Positions 51,950 through 60,375 of a stretch of 64,000 nucleotides of DNA are shown here, one piece after another. Under the pieces are notes generated by a model. That model saw only the letters and a program-made list of their open reading frames with translations. It searched no databases and had not been told where the DNA came from. A program made the position numbers and the translations under genes. The DNA comes from Streptomyces sp. AJS327 (GTDB lineage Bacteria; Actinomycetota; Actinomycetes; Streptomycetales; Streptomycetaceae), in contig NZ_SKBR01000002.1 of assembly GCF_013450295.1 (NCBI RefSeq), positions 1,264,501 to 1,328,500 on the forward strand. The letters are read 5' to 3'. Positions within the stretch are counted from its first letter, which is position 1; every line of letters begins with the position of its first letter.

Positions 51950-52803
51950 TGCGCATCTTCGACCCGCACATCCACATGACCTCCCGCACCACCGACGACT
52001 ACACCGCGATGTACGAGGCCGGGGTCCGCGCGCTCGTCGAACCCGCCTTCTGGCTCGGCCAGCCCCGCACCTCGCCCGCCAGTTTCACCGACTACTTCGA
52101 CGCGCTGCTCGGCTGGGAGCCCTACCGCGCCGCCCAGCACGGCGTCGCCCACCACTGCGCGCTCGCCCTCAACCCGAAGGAGGCCAACGACCCACGCTGC
52201 GTCCCGGTCCTGGACACGCTCCCGCGCTACCTGATCAAGGACCGCGTCGTCGCCGTCGGCGAGGTCGGCTACGACTCCATGACTCCCGCCGAGGACCACG
52301 CCCTCGCCGCGCAGCTCGAACTCGCCGCCGACCACGAGCTGCCCGCCCTCGTCCACACCCCGCACCGCGACAAGGCCGCCGGACTCGCCCGCACTCTCGA
52401 CGTCCTCCGCGAGTCCCGGCTGCCCGCCGAACGCGTCCTGCTCGACCACCTCAACGAGACCACCGTGCGCGCCGCCGCCGACAGCGGCTGCTGGCTCGGC
52501 TTCTCCATCTACCCGGACACCAAGATGGACCCGCGCCGCATGGTCCGCCTGCTCCGCTCGCACGGCACCGCCCGGGTGCTGGTCAACTCGGCCGCCGACT
52601 GGGGTCGCAGCGACCCCCTCAAGACCCGGGAGGTCGCCGACGCCATGCTGGACGGCGGCTTCACCCACGACGAGGTCGACCTCGTCGTGTGGCACAACCC
52701 GGTCGCCTTCTACGGCCAGAGCGGACGCCTCGAACTGGAGGTCCCCGCACCCGCCGCCGACGCGCTGCACGAGGGCAACTCCGTGCTGCGCGGCGGAGAG
52801 TGA
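51949..52803 (+). CDS. eboB: EboB-like TatD family metal-dependent hydrolase
   Basis: A 284-residue amidohydrolase-fold enzyme. The metal ligands can be placed at H7 and H9 (DPHIH), E105 (VGEVGY), H136 (LVHTPH), H167 (LLDHLNE) and D217 (AADWG), a complete TatD-type set. The tail EGNSVLRGG is typical of the EboB branch. TatD enzymes are known as DNases, but this branch keeps company with metabolite-traffic genes and probably hydrolyses a small ester or amide. The start overlaps the stop of eboA by one base (TGATG). Confidence 0.85.
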   Translation: MRIFDPHIHMTSRTTDDYTAMYEAGVRALVEPAFWLGQPRTSPASFTDYFDALLGWEPYRAAQHGVAHHCALALNPKEANDPRCVPVLDTLPRYLIKDRVVAVGEVGYDSMTPAEDHALAAQLELAADHELPALVHTPHRDKAAGLARTLDVLRESRLPAERVLLDHLNETTVRAAADSGCWLGFSIYPDTKMDPRRMVRLLRSHGTARVLVNSAADWGRSDPLKTREVADAMLDGGFTHDEVDLVVWHNPVAFYGQSGRLELEVPAPAADALHEGNSVLRGGE

Positions 52804-52813
52804 GGAGACGGCG

Positions 52814-53992
52814 ATGCGTTTCCGGCATCCCGACGGCTCCACCGTGCACCTCGCCTACTGCACCAACGTGCACCCCGCCGAGGACCTCCCGGGCGTGCGG
52901 CGGCAGTTGACCGAGTACGCCGAACCCGTCCGGCGACGGCTCGGCGTGGACCGCCTCGGCCTCGGACTCTGGCTCGCCCACGACGCGGTGGCCGAACTCA
53001 CCGCCCGCCCCGAAGAACTGGCACGACTGCGTGCCGCGCTCGACCGGCACGGGCTGGAGGTCGTCACCCTCAACGGCTTCCCCTACCGGGGCTTCGGCGC
53101 CGAACGCGTCAAGTACCGCGTCTACCGGCCCGACTGGACCGACCCCGCCCGGCTCGACCACACCGCGCGGCTCGCCACGCTGCTCACCGGACTCCTCCCG
53201 GAGGACGCCACGGAGGGCAGCGTCTCCACCCTGCCGCTCGGCTGGCACACCGGCTTCGGCGAGACCGCCCTGCGTGCCGCGCTCCACCAGCTCACCGAAC
53301 TCGCCCGCCGGCTCGACGCGTTGGAGGAACGCACCGGACGCCGGATCCGCGTCGGCCTGGAACCCGAGCCCGGATGCGTGGTGGAGACCACCGCCGGGGC
53401 CGTCGCCGCGCTCACCCACCGGGCCGCTCCCCCGGCCCACCGGATCGGCGTCTGCGTCGACACCTGCCACCTCGCGACCGGCTTCGAGGACCCGGCCACC
53501 GCCCTCACCACCCTCACCGGCGCGGGCATCCCCGTCGTCAAGGCGCAGCTCTCCGCCGCCCTGCACGCCGAACACCCCGCACACCCCGAAGTCCGTGCCG
53601 CTCTCCGGGAGTTCGACGAACCGCGCTTCCTCCACCAGACCCGTGCCCGCTCCGACCCCCTCCGCCACCGCGCCGACGACCTCGGCCTCGCCCTGCTCCC
53701 CGGCGCCCTCCCCACCGCAACCCCGTGGCGGGCGCACTTCCACGTGCCGCTGCACGCCCCACCGGCCCCGCCCCTCACCGCCACCACCGACGAACTCGCC
53801 GCCGCCGTACGGCACCTGGTCGGTGGCGCCACGCCGCGCACCCACCACCTCGAAGTGGAGACCTACACCTGGCACGCCCTCCCACCCGGCCTGCGCCCCA
53901 GCACCCCCGCCGAACTGGCGGACGGGATCGCCGCCGAACTCGGCGTCGCCCGGGACCTGTTGACCGGACTCGGACTCAAGGAGCTGTCATGA
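52814..53992 (+). CDS. eboE: EboE-like metabolite traffic TIM-barrel protein
   Basis: A 392-residue TIM-barrel protein of the xylose isomerase-like superfamily, with the EboE hallmark near the N-terminus (LAYCTNVHPAEDL). Further landmarks are LNGFPYRGFGAERVKYRVYRPDW, VGLEPEPGCVVET, GVCVDTCHLATGFEDP and VETYTWHALP. Together these give the acid/His cluster of a metal-dependent lyase or isomerase. It follows eboB after only 10 bases with its own GAGGAG ribosome binding site and overlaps the next gene by 4 bases. The reaction of EboE is not known. Confidence 0.87.
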   Translation: MRFRHPDGSTVHLAYCTNVHPAEDLPGVRRQLTEYAEPVRRRLGVDRLGLGLWLAHDAVAELTARPEELARLRAALDRHGLEVVTLNGFPYRGFGAERVKYRVYRPDWTDPARLDHTARLATLLTGLLPEDATEGSVSTLPLGWHTGFGETALRAALHQLTELARRLDALEERTGRRIRVGLEPEPGCVVETTAGAVAALTHRAAPPAHRIGVCVDTCHLATGFEDPATALTTLTGAGIPVVKAQLSAALHAEHPAHPEVRAALREFDEPRFLHQTRARSDPLRHRADDLGLALLPGALPTATPWRAHFHVPLHAPPAPPLTATTDELAAAVRHLVGGATPRTHHLEVETYTWHALPPGLRPSTPAELADGIAAELGVARDLLTGLGLKELS

Positions 53993-55407
53993 GCGAGGGC
54001 ACCCGGCCCCATCCCCTGCTCGTCCTGGACGTCGTCGGTCTCACCCCGCGACTGCTGCCACACATGCCCCGGCTGCGCGCCCTCGCCGACGCCGGGTCCC
54101 GGGCCCCGCTGTCCACCGTGCTGCCCGCCGTGACCTGCGCCGCCCAGTCCACCTTCCTCACCGGCCAACCCCCCTCCGGGCACGGTGTCGTGGGCAACGG
54201 CTGGTACTTCAGGGAACTCGGTGACGTCCTGCTCTGGCGCCAGCACAACGCGCTCGTCGCCGGGGAGAAGCTGTGGGACGCGGCCCGCGCCCGGCACCCC
54301 GGCTACACCGTCGCCAACGTCTGCTGGTGGTACGCCATGGGCGCCGACACCGACTGGACCGTCACCCCCCGCCCCGTCTACCACGCCGACGGCCGCAAGG
54401 AACCCGACTGCTACACCCGCCCACCCCGACTCCACGACGAACTCACCGACCGCCTCGGCACGTTCCCGCTCTTCCACTTCTGGGGCCCAGGCGCCGACCT
54501 CGTCTCCTCCCGCTGGATCATCGCCGCCACCCGCCACCTGCTGACCACCCGGCGCCCCGACCTCGCCCTCTGCTACGTACCGCACCTCGACTACGACCTC
54601 CAGCGGTACGGCCCCGACCACCCGCGCGCCCGGCGGGCCGCCGCCGAACTCGACACCGCCCTCGCGCCGCTCCTCAACCAGGCGGCCCGCGAGGGCCGCA
54701 CCGTCGTCGCGCTCTCCGAGTACGGCATCACCCCCGTCCGCCGCCACGCCCACCCCAACCGCGCGCTGCGCCGCGCCGGACTGCTGGAGGTCCACACCCA
54801 GGACGGCATGGAGTACCTCGACCCCTGGACCTCCCGAGCCTTCGCCGTGGCCGACCACCAGATCGCCCACGTCTACGTGCGCGACCCCGCCGACCTCCCC
54901 ACCGTGCGTCGGACGCTCGCTGAACTCCCAGGCGTCGACCGGCTGCTGGACGAGGACGGCAAACGCGCCCACGGCCTCGACCACCCCCGCTCCGGCGAAC
55001 TCGTGGCCCTCGCCGCGCCCGACGCCTGGTTCACCTACTACTACTGGCTCGACGACGCCCGCGCCCCCGACTTCGCCCGTCTGGTCGAGATCCACCGCAA
55101 GCCCGGCTACGACCCCGCCGAGCTGTTCATGGACCCCCATGACCGCCTCGTCAGGCTGCGTGCCGCCACCGCGCTCGCCCGCAAGAAGACCGGCCTGCGC
55201 TACACGATGGCGGTGGTGCCGCTCGACGCCTCCCCGGTGCGTGGCAGCCACGGACTGCTCCCCACCGACCCGGACGACGGACCCCTGCTGCTCTGCTCCC
55301 GCCCCGACGCGCTCGACGCCCACCCCACCGGCCCGTTCCCCGCCACCTCCGTGAAGCGGCTCCTCCTCGACCTCGCGCTGCCCCCCACCCCTGACCCCAC
55401 CCCCTGA
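53989..55407 (+). CDS. eboF: EboF-like alkaline phosphatase superfamily (nucleotide pyrophosphatase/phosphodiesterase) protein
   Basis: A 472-residue protein of the nucleotide pyrophosphatase/phosphodiesterase group. The first metal aspartate is D14 (LVLDVVG), the nucleophile is T49 (AVTCAAQST), and H199/D201/D203 sit in HLDYD. The fourth motif, usually S-D-H-G, is S243-E-Y-G246, so one metal ligand is Glu and the His is lost. The LSEYGI form seems characteristic of this branch. Residues SGELVALAAPDAWFTYYYW follow. No signal peptide is visible. It would cleave a phosphodiester or pyrophosphate, for example a prenyl- or nucleotide-linked intermediate made by the cluster. It is the last gene of the transcript. 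Confidence 0.83.
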   Translation: MSEGTRPHPLLVLDVVGLTPRLLPHMPRLRALADAGSRAPLSTVLPAVTCAAQSTFLTGQPPSGHGVVGNGWYFRELGDVLLWRQHNALVAGEKLWDAARARHPGYTVANVCWWYAMGADTDWTVTPRPVYHADGRKEPDCYTRPPRLHDELTDRLGTFPLFHFWGPGADLVSSRWIIAATRHLLTTRRPDLALCYVPHLDYDLQRYGPDHPRARRAAAELDTALAPLLNQAAREGRTVVALSEYGITPVRRHAHPNRALRRAGLLEVHTQDGMEYLDPWTSRAFAVADHQIAHVYVRDPADLPTVRRTLAELPGVDRLLDEDGKRAHGLDHPRSGELVALAAPDAWFTYYYWLDDARAPDFARLVEIHRKPGYDPAELFMDPHDRLVRLRAATALARKKTGLRYTMAVVPLDASPVRGSHGLLPTDPDDGPLLLCSRPDALDAHPTGPFPATSVKRLLLDLALPPTPDPTP

Positions 55408-55539
55408 CCCCGACCCCCCGACTGTCCCGGCCCACCCGCCCGTCCCAGCCCGGGGCGCCGGGCCCCACCACCTCCGCGCTGGGCGGCCAGCCCCACCGGG
55501 CAGGAGGACGCGCGCCACCCGAGCCGCCCGCGCCGCTCC

Positions 55540-55665
55540 CGCCTCATCACGTACATCGCCCGGTTCGACCACACGGACCTCCACCACGACCCGGTGCTGG
55601 ACGCCCGCGCGTACCCCTTCCCCCACCCCGAGTGCGGACTCGCCGCCACCCACGGCTACCCCTGA
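55540..55665 (+). pseudogene. possible 3' remnant of an unidentified gene
   Basis: About 40 codons ending in TGA have protein-like composition (several His, Asp, aromatic residues, GYP at the end), unlike the Pro/Arg-rich sequence before them in the same frame. No ATG, GTG or TTG start with a ribosome binding site lies at the right place. The family is not recognised. It could also be chance. Confidence 0.3.
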
Positions 55666-55787
55666 CTCTCCCCACCCCGCGACCCGGCTGGCGACCGCCA
55701 CCGAAACCCCCGCCGCCCCCGTGACCAGCGCGATCCGTACGCAGCGTGAGGGTGCTCTCACCATCGGTACCGCTCCGCCAACCGAGG

Positions 55788-55816
55788 TGAGAAGCACCCC
55801 GCGACCTTGCTATGGT
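55788..55816 (+). promoter_or_regulatory. candidate tRNA-Leu promoter
   Basis: TGAGAA, 17 bases, then TATGGT ends 40 bases before the tRNA. The -10 is good and the -35 moderate for a housekeeping-sigma promoter, and the local base composition is more AT-rich than the surroundings. Confidence 0.35.
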
Positions 55817-55855
55817 TTCCGTGTCGCCGAGCCCGCGAGGCCCGGCACACACCCT

Positions 55856-55943
55856 GTCCGGGTGGCGGAATGGCAGACGCGCTAGCTTGAGGTGCTAGTG
55901 CCCTTTATCGGGCGTGGGGGTTCAAGTCCCCCCTCGGACACCA
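55856..55943 (+). tRNA. tRNA-Leu (anticodon GAG)
   Basis: A complete class II tRNA of 88 bases including an encoded CCA end. Acceptor arms GTCCGGG and CTCGGAC pair with one G-T wobble. The anticodon arm CTAGC-TTGAGGT-GCTAG presents GAG, a long variable arm (GTGCCCTTTATCGGGC) follows as in all leucine tRNAs, and the T arm GGGGG-TTCAAGT-CCCCC is perfect. It reads CUC and CUU leucine codons. A strong terminator lies 5 bases downstream. Confidence 0.97.
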
Positions 55944-55947
55944 CCAC

Positions 55948-55976
55948 ATCCCCACGGCTCCCACAGCCGTGGGGAT
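55948..55976 (+). terminator. terminator of tRNA-Leu
   Basis: A perfect 12-bp inverted repeat, ATCCCCACGGCT and AGCCGTGGGGAT, with a 5-base loop starts 5 bases after the CCA end. Confidence 0.92.
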
Positions 55977-56049
55977 GCGTCGTTTCCGCCCCACCCGCGA
56001 GCCCCCCCCCGAACGCTCGGCCCGAGCACGACCTCCCACGCAGCCCGGC

Positions 56050-56755
56050 ACCGCTTGGCGACGAGCGTTTGTTGAAGGGGGTGCGGCGGGTGCCCGGGCT
56101 GCTGTCCCGGCTGGTGGACCGGTCACTGGTGGTCCGCCCGGGGACCGGCTTCGGCTGCTGGAGTCGGTGCCCCCTACTGCGCGGAACGGCTCGCCGACGC
56201 GGGTGGGGAGGACACCGTCCGCGCGCGGTTCGTGCGCTGCTGCGCCGAACTGGCGGAGCGGGAGAGCGCGTCGCCGCGCGTCCCGGTCCAACGGCGTTGC
56301 CTGGAACGGCTGGACGCGGAGACGGTCAACCTGCGTCGCGCCCTCGCCCTCGACCTCGCCGCCGAGAAGGGTGCCGAACACGCGGTGCGCCTGGTGTACG
56401 CAGACTCGGGCTGTGGACCGAGGCGGTCGAGGCGCTGACCTGGCTCGGCCGGATCGCCATGGTCGGTGGCCACGCCCGGCGGGCGAGGGAACTGGACGAG
56501 CGCCCGCTGGCCGTCGCCGCCGAACGGGCCTACGGCCAGGGGGAGATCCGCGCCGAGATCGGTCCGGGACTCGCAGCCCGGCTGGACGGCGATACGGAAG
56601 CCAGCAGGCGTCACCTGAACCGCGCGTGGGCAGAGAGCCGTTCGTCGGGCCACGCGGCCGGTGCCGGGTGGGAACCGGCGCTTCCGGCGGGACGTCGCCG
56701 TCCGACCGGTGCGTTCGCCCGGGCGGCCGGGGCGCGCGACCGCCCCTCCCGGTGA
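56050..56755 (+). pseudogene. frameshifted remnant of an AfsR/LuxR-type regulator (NTPase/TPR part)
   Basis: Recognisable protein sequence jumps between frames. LLSRLVDRSLVVRPGTGFG is in one frame, RLLESVP in a second, YCAERLADAGGEDTVRARF...CCAELAERE...LERLDAETVNLRRALAL in a third, and the stretch from LWTEAVEALTWLGRIA to LDGDTEASRRHLNRAW is again in the first. The order matches the region after the NB-ARC ATPase and into the TPR part of large Streptomyces regulators of the BTAD/AfsR or LuxR kind. The N-terminal DNA-binding and ATPase parts are absent. At least three frameshifts show that it is dead. Confidence 0.75.
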
Positions 56756-56783
56756 CCGGCCCCGCGCTGGGGCGGGGCCGGTC
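56754..56783 (-). terminator. hairpin terminator of secDF
   Basis: Perfect 12-bp arms GACCGGCCCCGC and GCGGGGCCGGTC with a 6-base loop lie about 30 bases beyond the secDF stop codon on its strand. Confidence 0.75.
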
Positions 56784-56814
56784 GTCCGATGGGGCGGCTG
56801 GCTCGGGTGGTCGC

Positions 56815-59424
56815 TCAGACCACCGCTCCGGTGCCGCGCGACTCCTTCTTCTCCGTCGGCCGGCGGCTCGGTTCGGGCCGCCAGTGCTCCAGTGCCACCG
56901 CCAGCGGGATCGCGGAGAACACCGTCGAGGCCATGCCGACCGTCACGCCCGCGAGCAGCGCGACGGAGAAGTCCGTCAGCGAGTCACCGCCCAGGACCGC
57001 CAGCGCCACGAGGATGAACATCGCGCCCATACCGGTGTTGATGGTCCGCGGCAGGGTGCGCAGCACCGCCGAGTCCGCCAGGTCCGGCAGCGGCGTCTCG
57101 CGGTCGAGACGCCGCATCCCGCGCAGCCGGTCGAAGACGACGACGGTGTCGTTCACCGAGTACCCGATGACCGTCAGCAGCGCCGCCAGGAACACGCTGT
57201 CCACCGGTTTGCCGAGCCAGGCGAACAGGCCCACCACCAGCAGCACGTCCTGCGCCATCGCCACCACGGCGGCCGTGGCGAGGGTCCAGCGGAACCGCAC
57301 GCTCAGATAGATGAGCTGGGCGGCAACGGCGACACCCAGCGCGATCAGCGCCTTGGTGCGCAGTTCGCTGCCGAGACTGGGCCCGACCTGTTCGTCACGC
57401 TCCACCGTGACCTCGCCGCCCAGCGGCTCCAGGCCCGAACGGATCTGTTCCTGCTGGTCGTTGGAGAGCTTCTCGGTGCGGACCGTGATCTCGCCGTCCC
57501 CGGACTCCTGTACGACGGCCCGGGGGAACCCCGCGTCCGCGACGGCCTCCCGCGCCTTGTCCACGTTCACCGGCTTGCTCGTGCCGTACTCCACGACCCG
57601 GCCGCCGGTGAACTCGACGCCGAACTCCATCCCGCGCAGGCCGATTCCGGCCAGCGCCACCAGCACGAGTCCCGTCATCACACCCAGCCAGAGGCGCGGC
57701 CGGTGGGCGATCCGCGGCCGCCGGGCGGTCACCCAGTTCCGCACCCGCGCGGCGCCCGTCAGGCCGAGCAACTTCGGCCGCCGCGCCACGCTCTTGCGGC
57801 GCACGGCGAAGTCGGCCAGCACCCGCGTGATCACCAGCGACGAGATCATCGAGACCAGCACACCGATGGACAGGGTCACCCCGAAGCCCTTGACCGGGCC
57901 CGTGGCCAGGAAGAACAGCAGACCGGCGGCGAGCAGCGTGGTCACGTTGGAGTCGATGATCGCGCTGTACGCCTGCTGGAAGCCGGTGCGCAGCGAACCG
58001 CGTGGGTCGCGCACCCGGCCGCGCAGGCTCGGCCGCTCGTGCTCCTCCCGCGCCCGCTCGAAGACCAGGACGTTCGCGTCCACCGCCATGCCGATCGCCA
58101 GCACGAACCCCGCCAGCCCTGGCAGGGTCAGCGTGGCCCCGATCGCGACGATCGCCGCGTACGACATCAGCCCGTACAGGCCCAGGGCGATCGTCGCCAG
58201 CCCCCCGAGCAGCCGGTACACGGCGATGATGAACAGGCCCGTGCAGATCAGGCCGATGATCGCGGCCTGCGCGCTCGCCTCGATGGCGTCCGCGCCCAGC
58301 GTCGGGCCGACGGTCCGCTGCTCGACCGTCTCCACCGGCAGCGGCAGGGCACCGCCCTTGATCAGCGCCGCGAGGTCGTTGACCTCGGTGTCGCTGAAGT
58401 TTCCGGTGATCTGGGTGGAGCCGCCCGTGATGCCGGAGCCACAGGCCACGTCCTCCTGCATGCTCGGCGCCGAGATGATCCGGTCGTCCAGCACGATCGC
58501 CACCCGCCGCGACGGGTCGCCCGGAGGCGCGCACGCGGCCTTCCCGGTGAGCTTCGCCCAGGTGTCGCTCGCGCCACCCCGGAAGTCCATGCTGACGTTC
58601 CAGCCGCCCCCGCGCTCGTCCAGCCGGGGTTCGGCGTCCTTGACACCGTCGCCGGTGAGCACGGACTTGCCCAGCCGCAGCTTGGTGCCCTTCGCGTCCG
58701 GGTCGGGCAGTACCCGCTCGCCCTTCCCGTCCGCCTTCGCGCCGTCCTTGCCCGAGCCCTTGCCCGGGTCCTTCTCCCCGGGCTTCGCCAGCCCCTCGAC
58801 CGGGTGGAAGGTCAACTGCGCGGTCCGGCCGATCACCTTGGCCGCCTTGCGGGGGTCCTGCACCCCGGGCAGCTCGACCACGATCCGGTTCTCGCCCGAG
58901 CGGGCCAGCGTGGGCTCGGCCACGCCCAGCGCGTCCACCCGCTGGCGCAGCACCTCCAGCGCCCGGTCGGTGCCGGCGCCGTCGGCCTTCACCTCGGGGC
59001 CGTCCCGCGTCTCCAGCACGATCTGCGTGCCGCCCTTCAGGTCCAGCCCCAGCCGGGCGGGGGTCGTCAGGGCGAAGAAGAGCGACAGTCCGACGACGCC
59101 GATCGCCACCAGCGCCCGCCACAGTGGGGCGCGGGAGGAGCGCGGACCGGACGAGCCCCCGCGTCCCGAGCCGGAACTCCCCGGCCCCCGGGGACGACCC
59201 GGGCCGCCCGAACGCCGGGCGGGGCGGGAGCGGCGCGAGCGCGCCTTCGGCTCCGGGCCGTCCGGCCCGGCGGTGTCCTCGTCCCCCTCGGGGGACGAGG
59301 ACGTGGTGGACGCCCGCGCCGTGGCGGGCTCTTTCGGAGCCGGGGCACGGGAAGCGCGCGGGGCGCGCGACCGGCCCGGAGTCTGGCGTGGTTCGCGGGG
59401 CTCGCTCGGTTTACGGGGCGACAA
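56815..59424 (-). CDS. secDF: protein translocase subunit SecDF (fused SecD and SecF)
   Basis: An 869-residue membrane protein that joins SecD and SecF in one chain, as in Bacillus and as a second copy in Streptomyces. After a Pro/Arg-rich cytoplasmic tail of about 95 residues comes span 1, then the extracytoplasmic P1 domain starting DLKGGTQIVLETRDG. Five more spans follow between about 385 and 540 (GFVLAIGMAVDANVLVFER). The SecF half starts near residue 585 (VEFTGGRVVEYG) and ends with five spans. SecDF uses proton flow to help pull exported proteins across. The TTG start is set by GGAG 5 bases upstream, but with this disordered N-terminus the exact start is uncertain. A separate SecD and SecF pair is expected elsewhere. 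Confidence 0.9.
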   Translation of the reverse strand: MSPRKPSEPREPRQTPGRSRAPRASRAPAPKEPATARASTTSSSPEGDEDTAGPDGPEPKARSRRSRPARRSGGPGRPRGPGSSGSGRGGSSGPRSSRAPLWRALVAIGVVGLSLFFALTTPARLGLDLKGGTQIVLETRDGPEVKADGAGTDRALEVLRQRVDALGVAEPTLARSGENRIVVELPGVQDPRKAAKVIGRTAQLTFHPVEGLAKPGEKDPGKGSGKDGAKADGKGERVLPDPDAKGTKLRLGKSVLTGDGVKDAEPRLDERGGGWNVSMDFRGGASDTWAKLTGKAACAPPGDPSRRVAIVLDDRIISAPSMQEDVACGSGITGGSTQITGNFSDTEVNDLAALIKGGALPLPVETVEQRTVGPTLGADAIEASAQAAIIGLICTGLFIIAVYRLLGGLATIALGLYGLMSYAAIVAIGATLTLPGLAGFVLAIGMAVDANVLVFERAREEHERPSLRGRVRDPRGSLRTGFQQAYSAIIDSNVTTLLAAGLLFFLATGPVKGFGVTLSIGVLVSMISSLVITRVLADFAVRRKSVARRPKLLGLTGAARVRNWVTARRPRIAHRPRLWLGVMTGLVLVALAGIGLRGMEFGVEFTGGRVVEYGTSKPVNVDKAREAVADAGFPRAVVQESGDGEITVRTEKLSNDQQEQIRSGLEPLGGEVTVERDEQVGPSLGSELRTKALIALGVAVAAQLIYLSVRFRWTLATAAVVAMAQDVLLVVGLFAWLGKPVDSVFLAALLTVIGYSVNDTVVVFDRLRGMRRLDRETPLPDLADSAVLRTLPRTINTGMGAMFILVALAVLGGDSLTDFSVALLAGVTVGMASTVFSAIPLAVALEHWRPEPSRRPTEKKESRGTGAVV

Positions 59425-59677
59425 GACAACTCCACGGCGGAACGGTGCGTACGGCCCCGGCACCACCGGGACGTACGCGTGGGGAATGGGGGGTGTCCGC
59501 CGGGGCGGGACGCCGGGCTCCGCCCCGGGACCGTCGGCCACCGGGCCCACGGGGGACCAACGGCCGCCGGGCGGGACGGGGACAGACCCATGCGGGGTTA
59601 CCGGAGCGCGCCCAGCCGCGCGCGGCCGGGCCGCCCCGGTGGGAGTGGGGAGTCCACTCCGGCGGACACGGAGATCG

Positions 59678-60082
59678 TCAACTGCTCCGGGCAGCGGGTG
59701 GACCGCGCGGAGCCTGTGGGGAGTGATCGGCGCGCGGCGGCGCGCGCTCCTGCCGTGGCCCGACGGCCGCACGCCCCTCCAGCAGGGCGGGAGCGCCGGG
59801 ACCGGCGGCGGGTGGCCCGGCCGGGCCGAGGGGCTGGGTGGGCCAGCGCACCTCGTGCGCCGAGGCCGCCACCGCGTGCCGCGCGGCGTGCGCGTACTGC
59901 GGTTCCTGGCCGGAGTGCGCGGAGCGGGCCTGCCCGCTGTGGGCCGGGCCCTCGGCCGTCGCGTCCGCCACCGGCATGGGGGCGGCGCCGGACGCGCCGG
60001 GGGCCGCGCTCGCGACCAGGAGCAGCGCGCCCCAGACGAGGATGAGGGCGCCACGGAGCGCGTGTCGCGCTGGCTGCCGCAT
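59678..60082 (-). CDS. small exported hypothetical protein
   Basis: A 134-residue protein with a convincing signal peptide: a basic RQPARHALRG start, a hydrophobic core LILVWGALLLVASAA and a likely cleavage at ASG-AA near residue 33. The mature part is low complexity, rich in Ala, Pro, His and Arg (repeats of HSGQ), with no known domain. It is transcribed towards secDF, 250 bases before it. Function unknown; the signal peptide is the main support for coding. Confidence 0.5.
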   Translation of the reverse strand: MRQPARHALRGALILVWGALLLVASAAPGASGAAPMPVADATAEGPAHSGQARSAHSGQEPQYAHAARHAVAASAHEVRWPTQPLGPAGPPAAGPGAPALLEGRAAVGPRQERAPPRADHSPQAPRGPPAARSS

Positions 60083-60375
60083 CGCCCGCCCCTTCCTCAC
60101 CCCGTGGTGCCGCACCACGGATATCGCTCGCGTCCATCCCGCTCCGGGCCGGTCCGGCCCAGCTCGGTCCGGCTGGTCTGGCGGGTCCGTGGGTCTGGCT
60201 CGGCTGGTCCGCCGGTCGCGTGCGTTCAGCCGATCCGGCCATGAACCGTTCACCCTAGAGGACCGGCGGCCCGCGCACGAGCCGCGCCCGCCGCCGCGCC
60301 CGCCCCACGGCCGGTACGCCCTCCGCCGGGGCCGCGCGCCCCGCGTCACCGGAGCGCGGCGCGGACCCTCCCCGG

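Larger units (their letters stand above)
55408..55855. other. gap between ebo-type cluster and tRNA-Leu, with a possible gene remnant
   Basis: The left 260 bases stay open in the frame of the upstream gene to a TGA at 55663-55665. The last 40 codons of that frame (ITYIARFDHTDLHHDP and PHPECGLAATHGYP) look protein-like, but no start codon precedes them. This may be the tail of a decayed gene. The rest holds the tRNA promoter region. Confidence 0.4.

Noticed and set aside
51949..52803. TatD-type DNase as part of a defence system
   Set aside because: The neighbours are ebo metabolite-traffic genes rather than nucleases or restriction genes, so a small-molecule hydrolase is more likely.
56815..60054. 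A longer secDF reading frame extending upstream to about 60054
   Set aside because: The extra 210 residues are Pro/Arg-rich without similarity to SecD, cross another likely gene start region, and the TTG at 59424 has a nearby GGAG.
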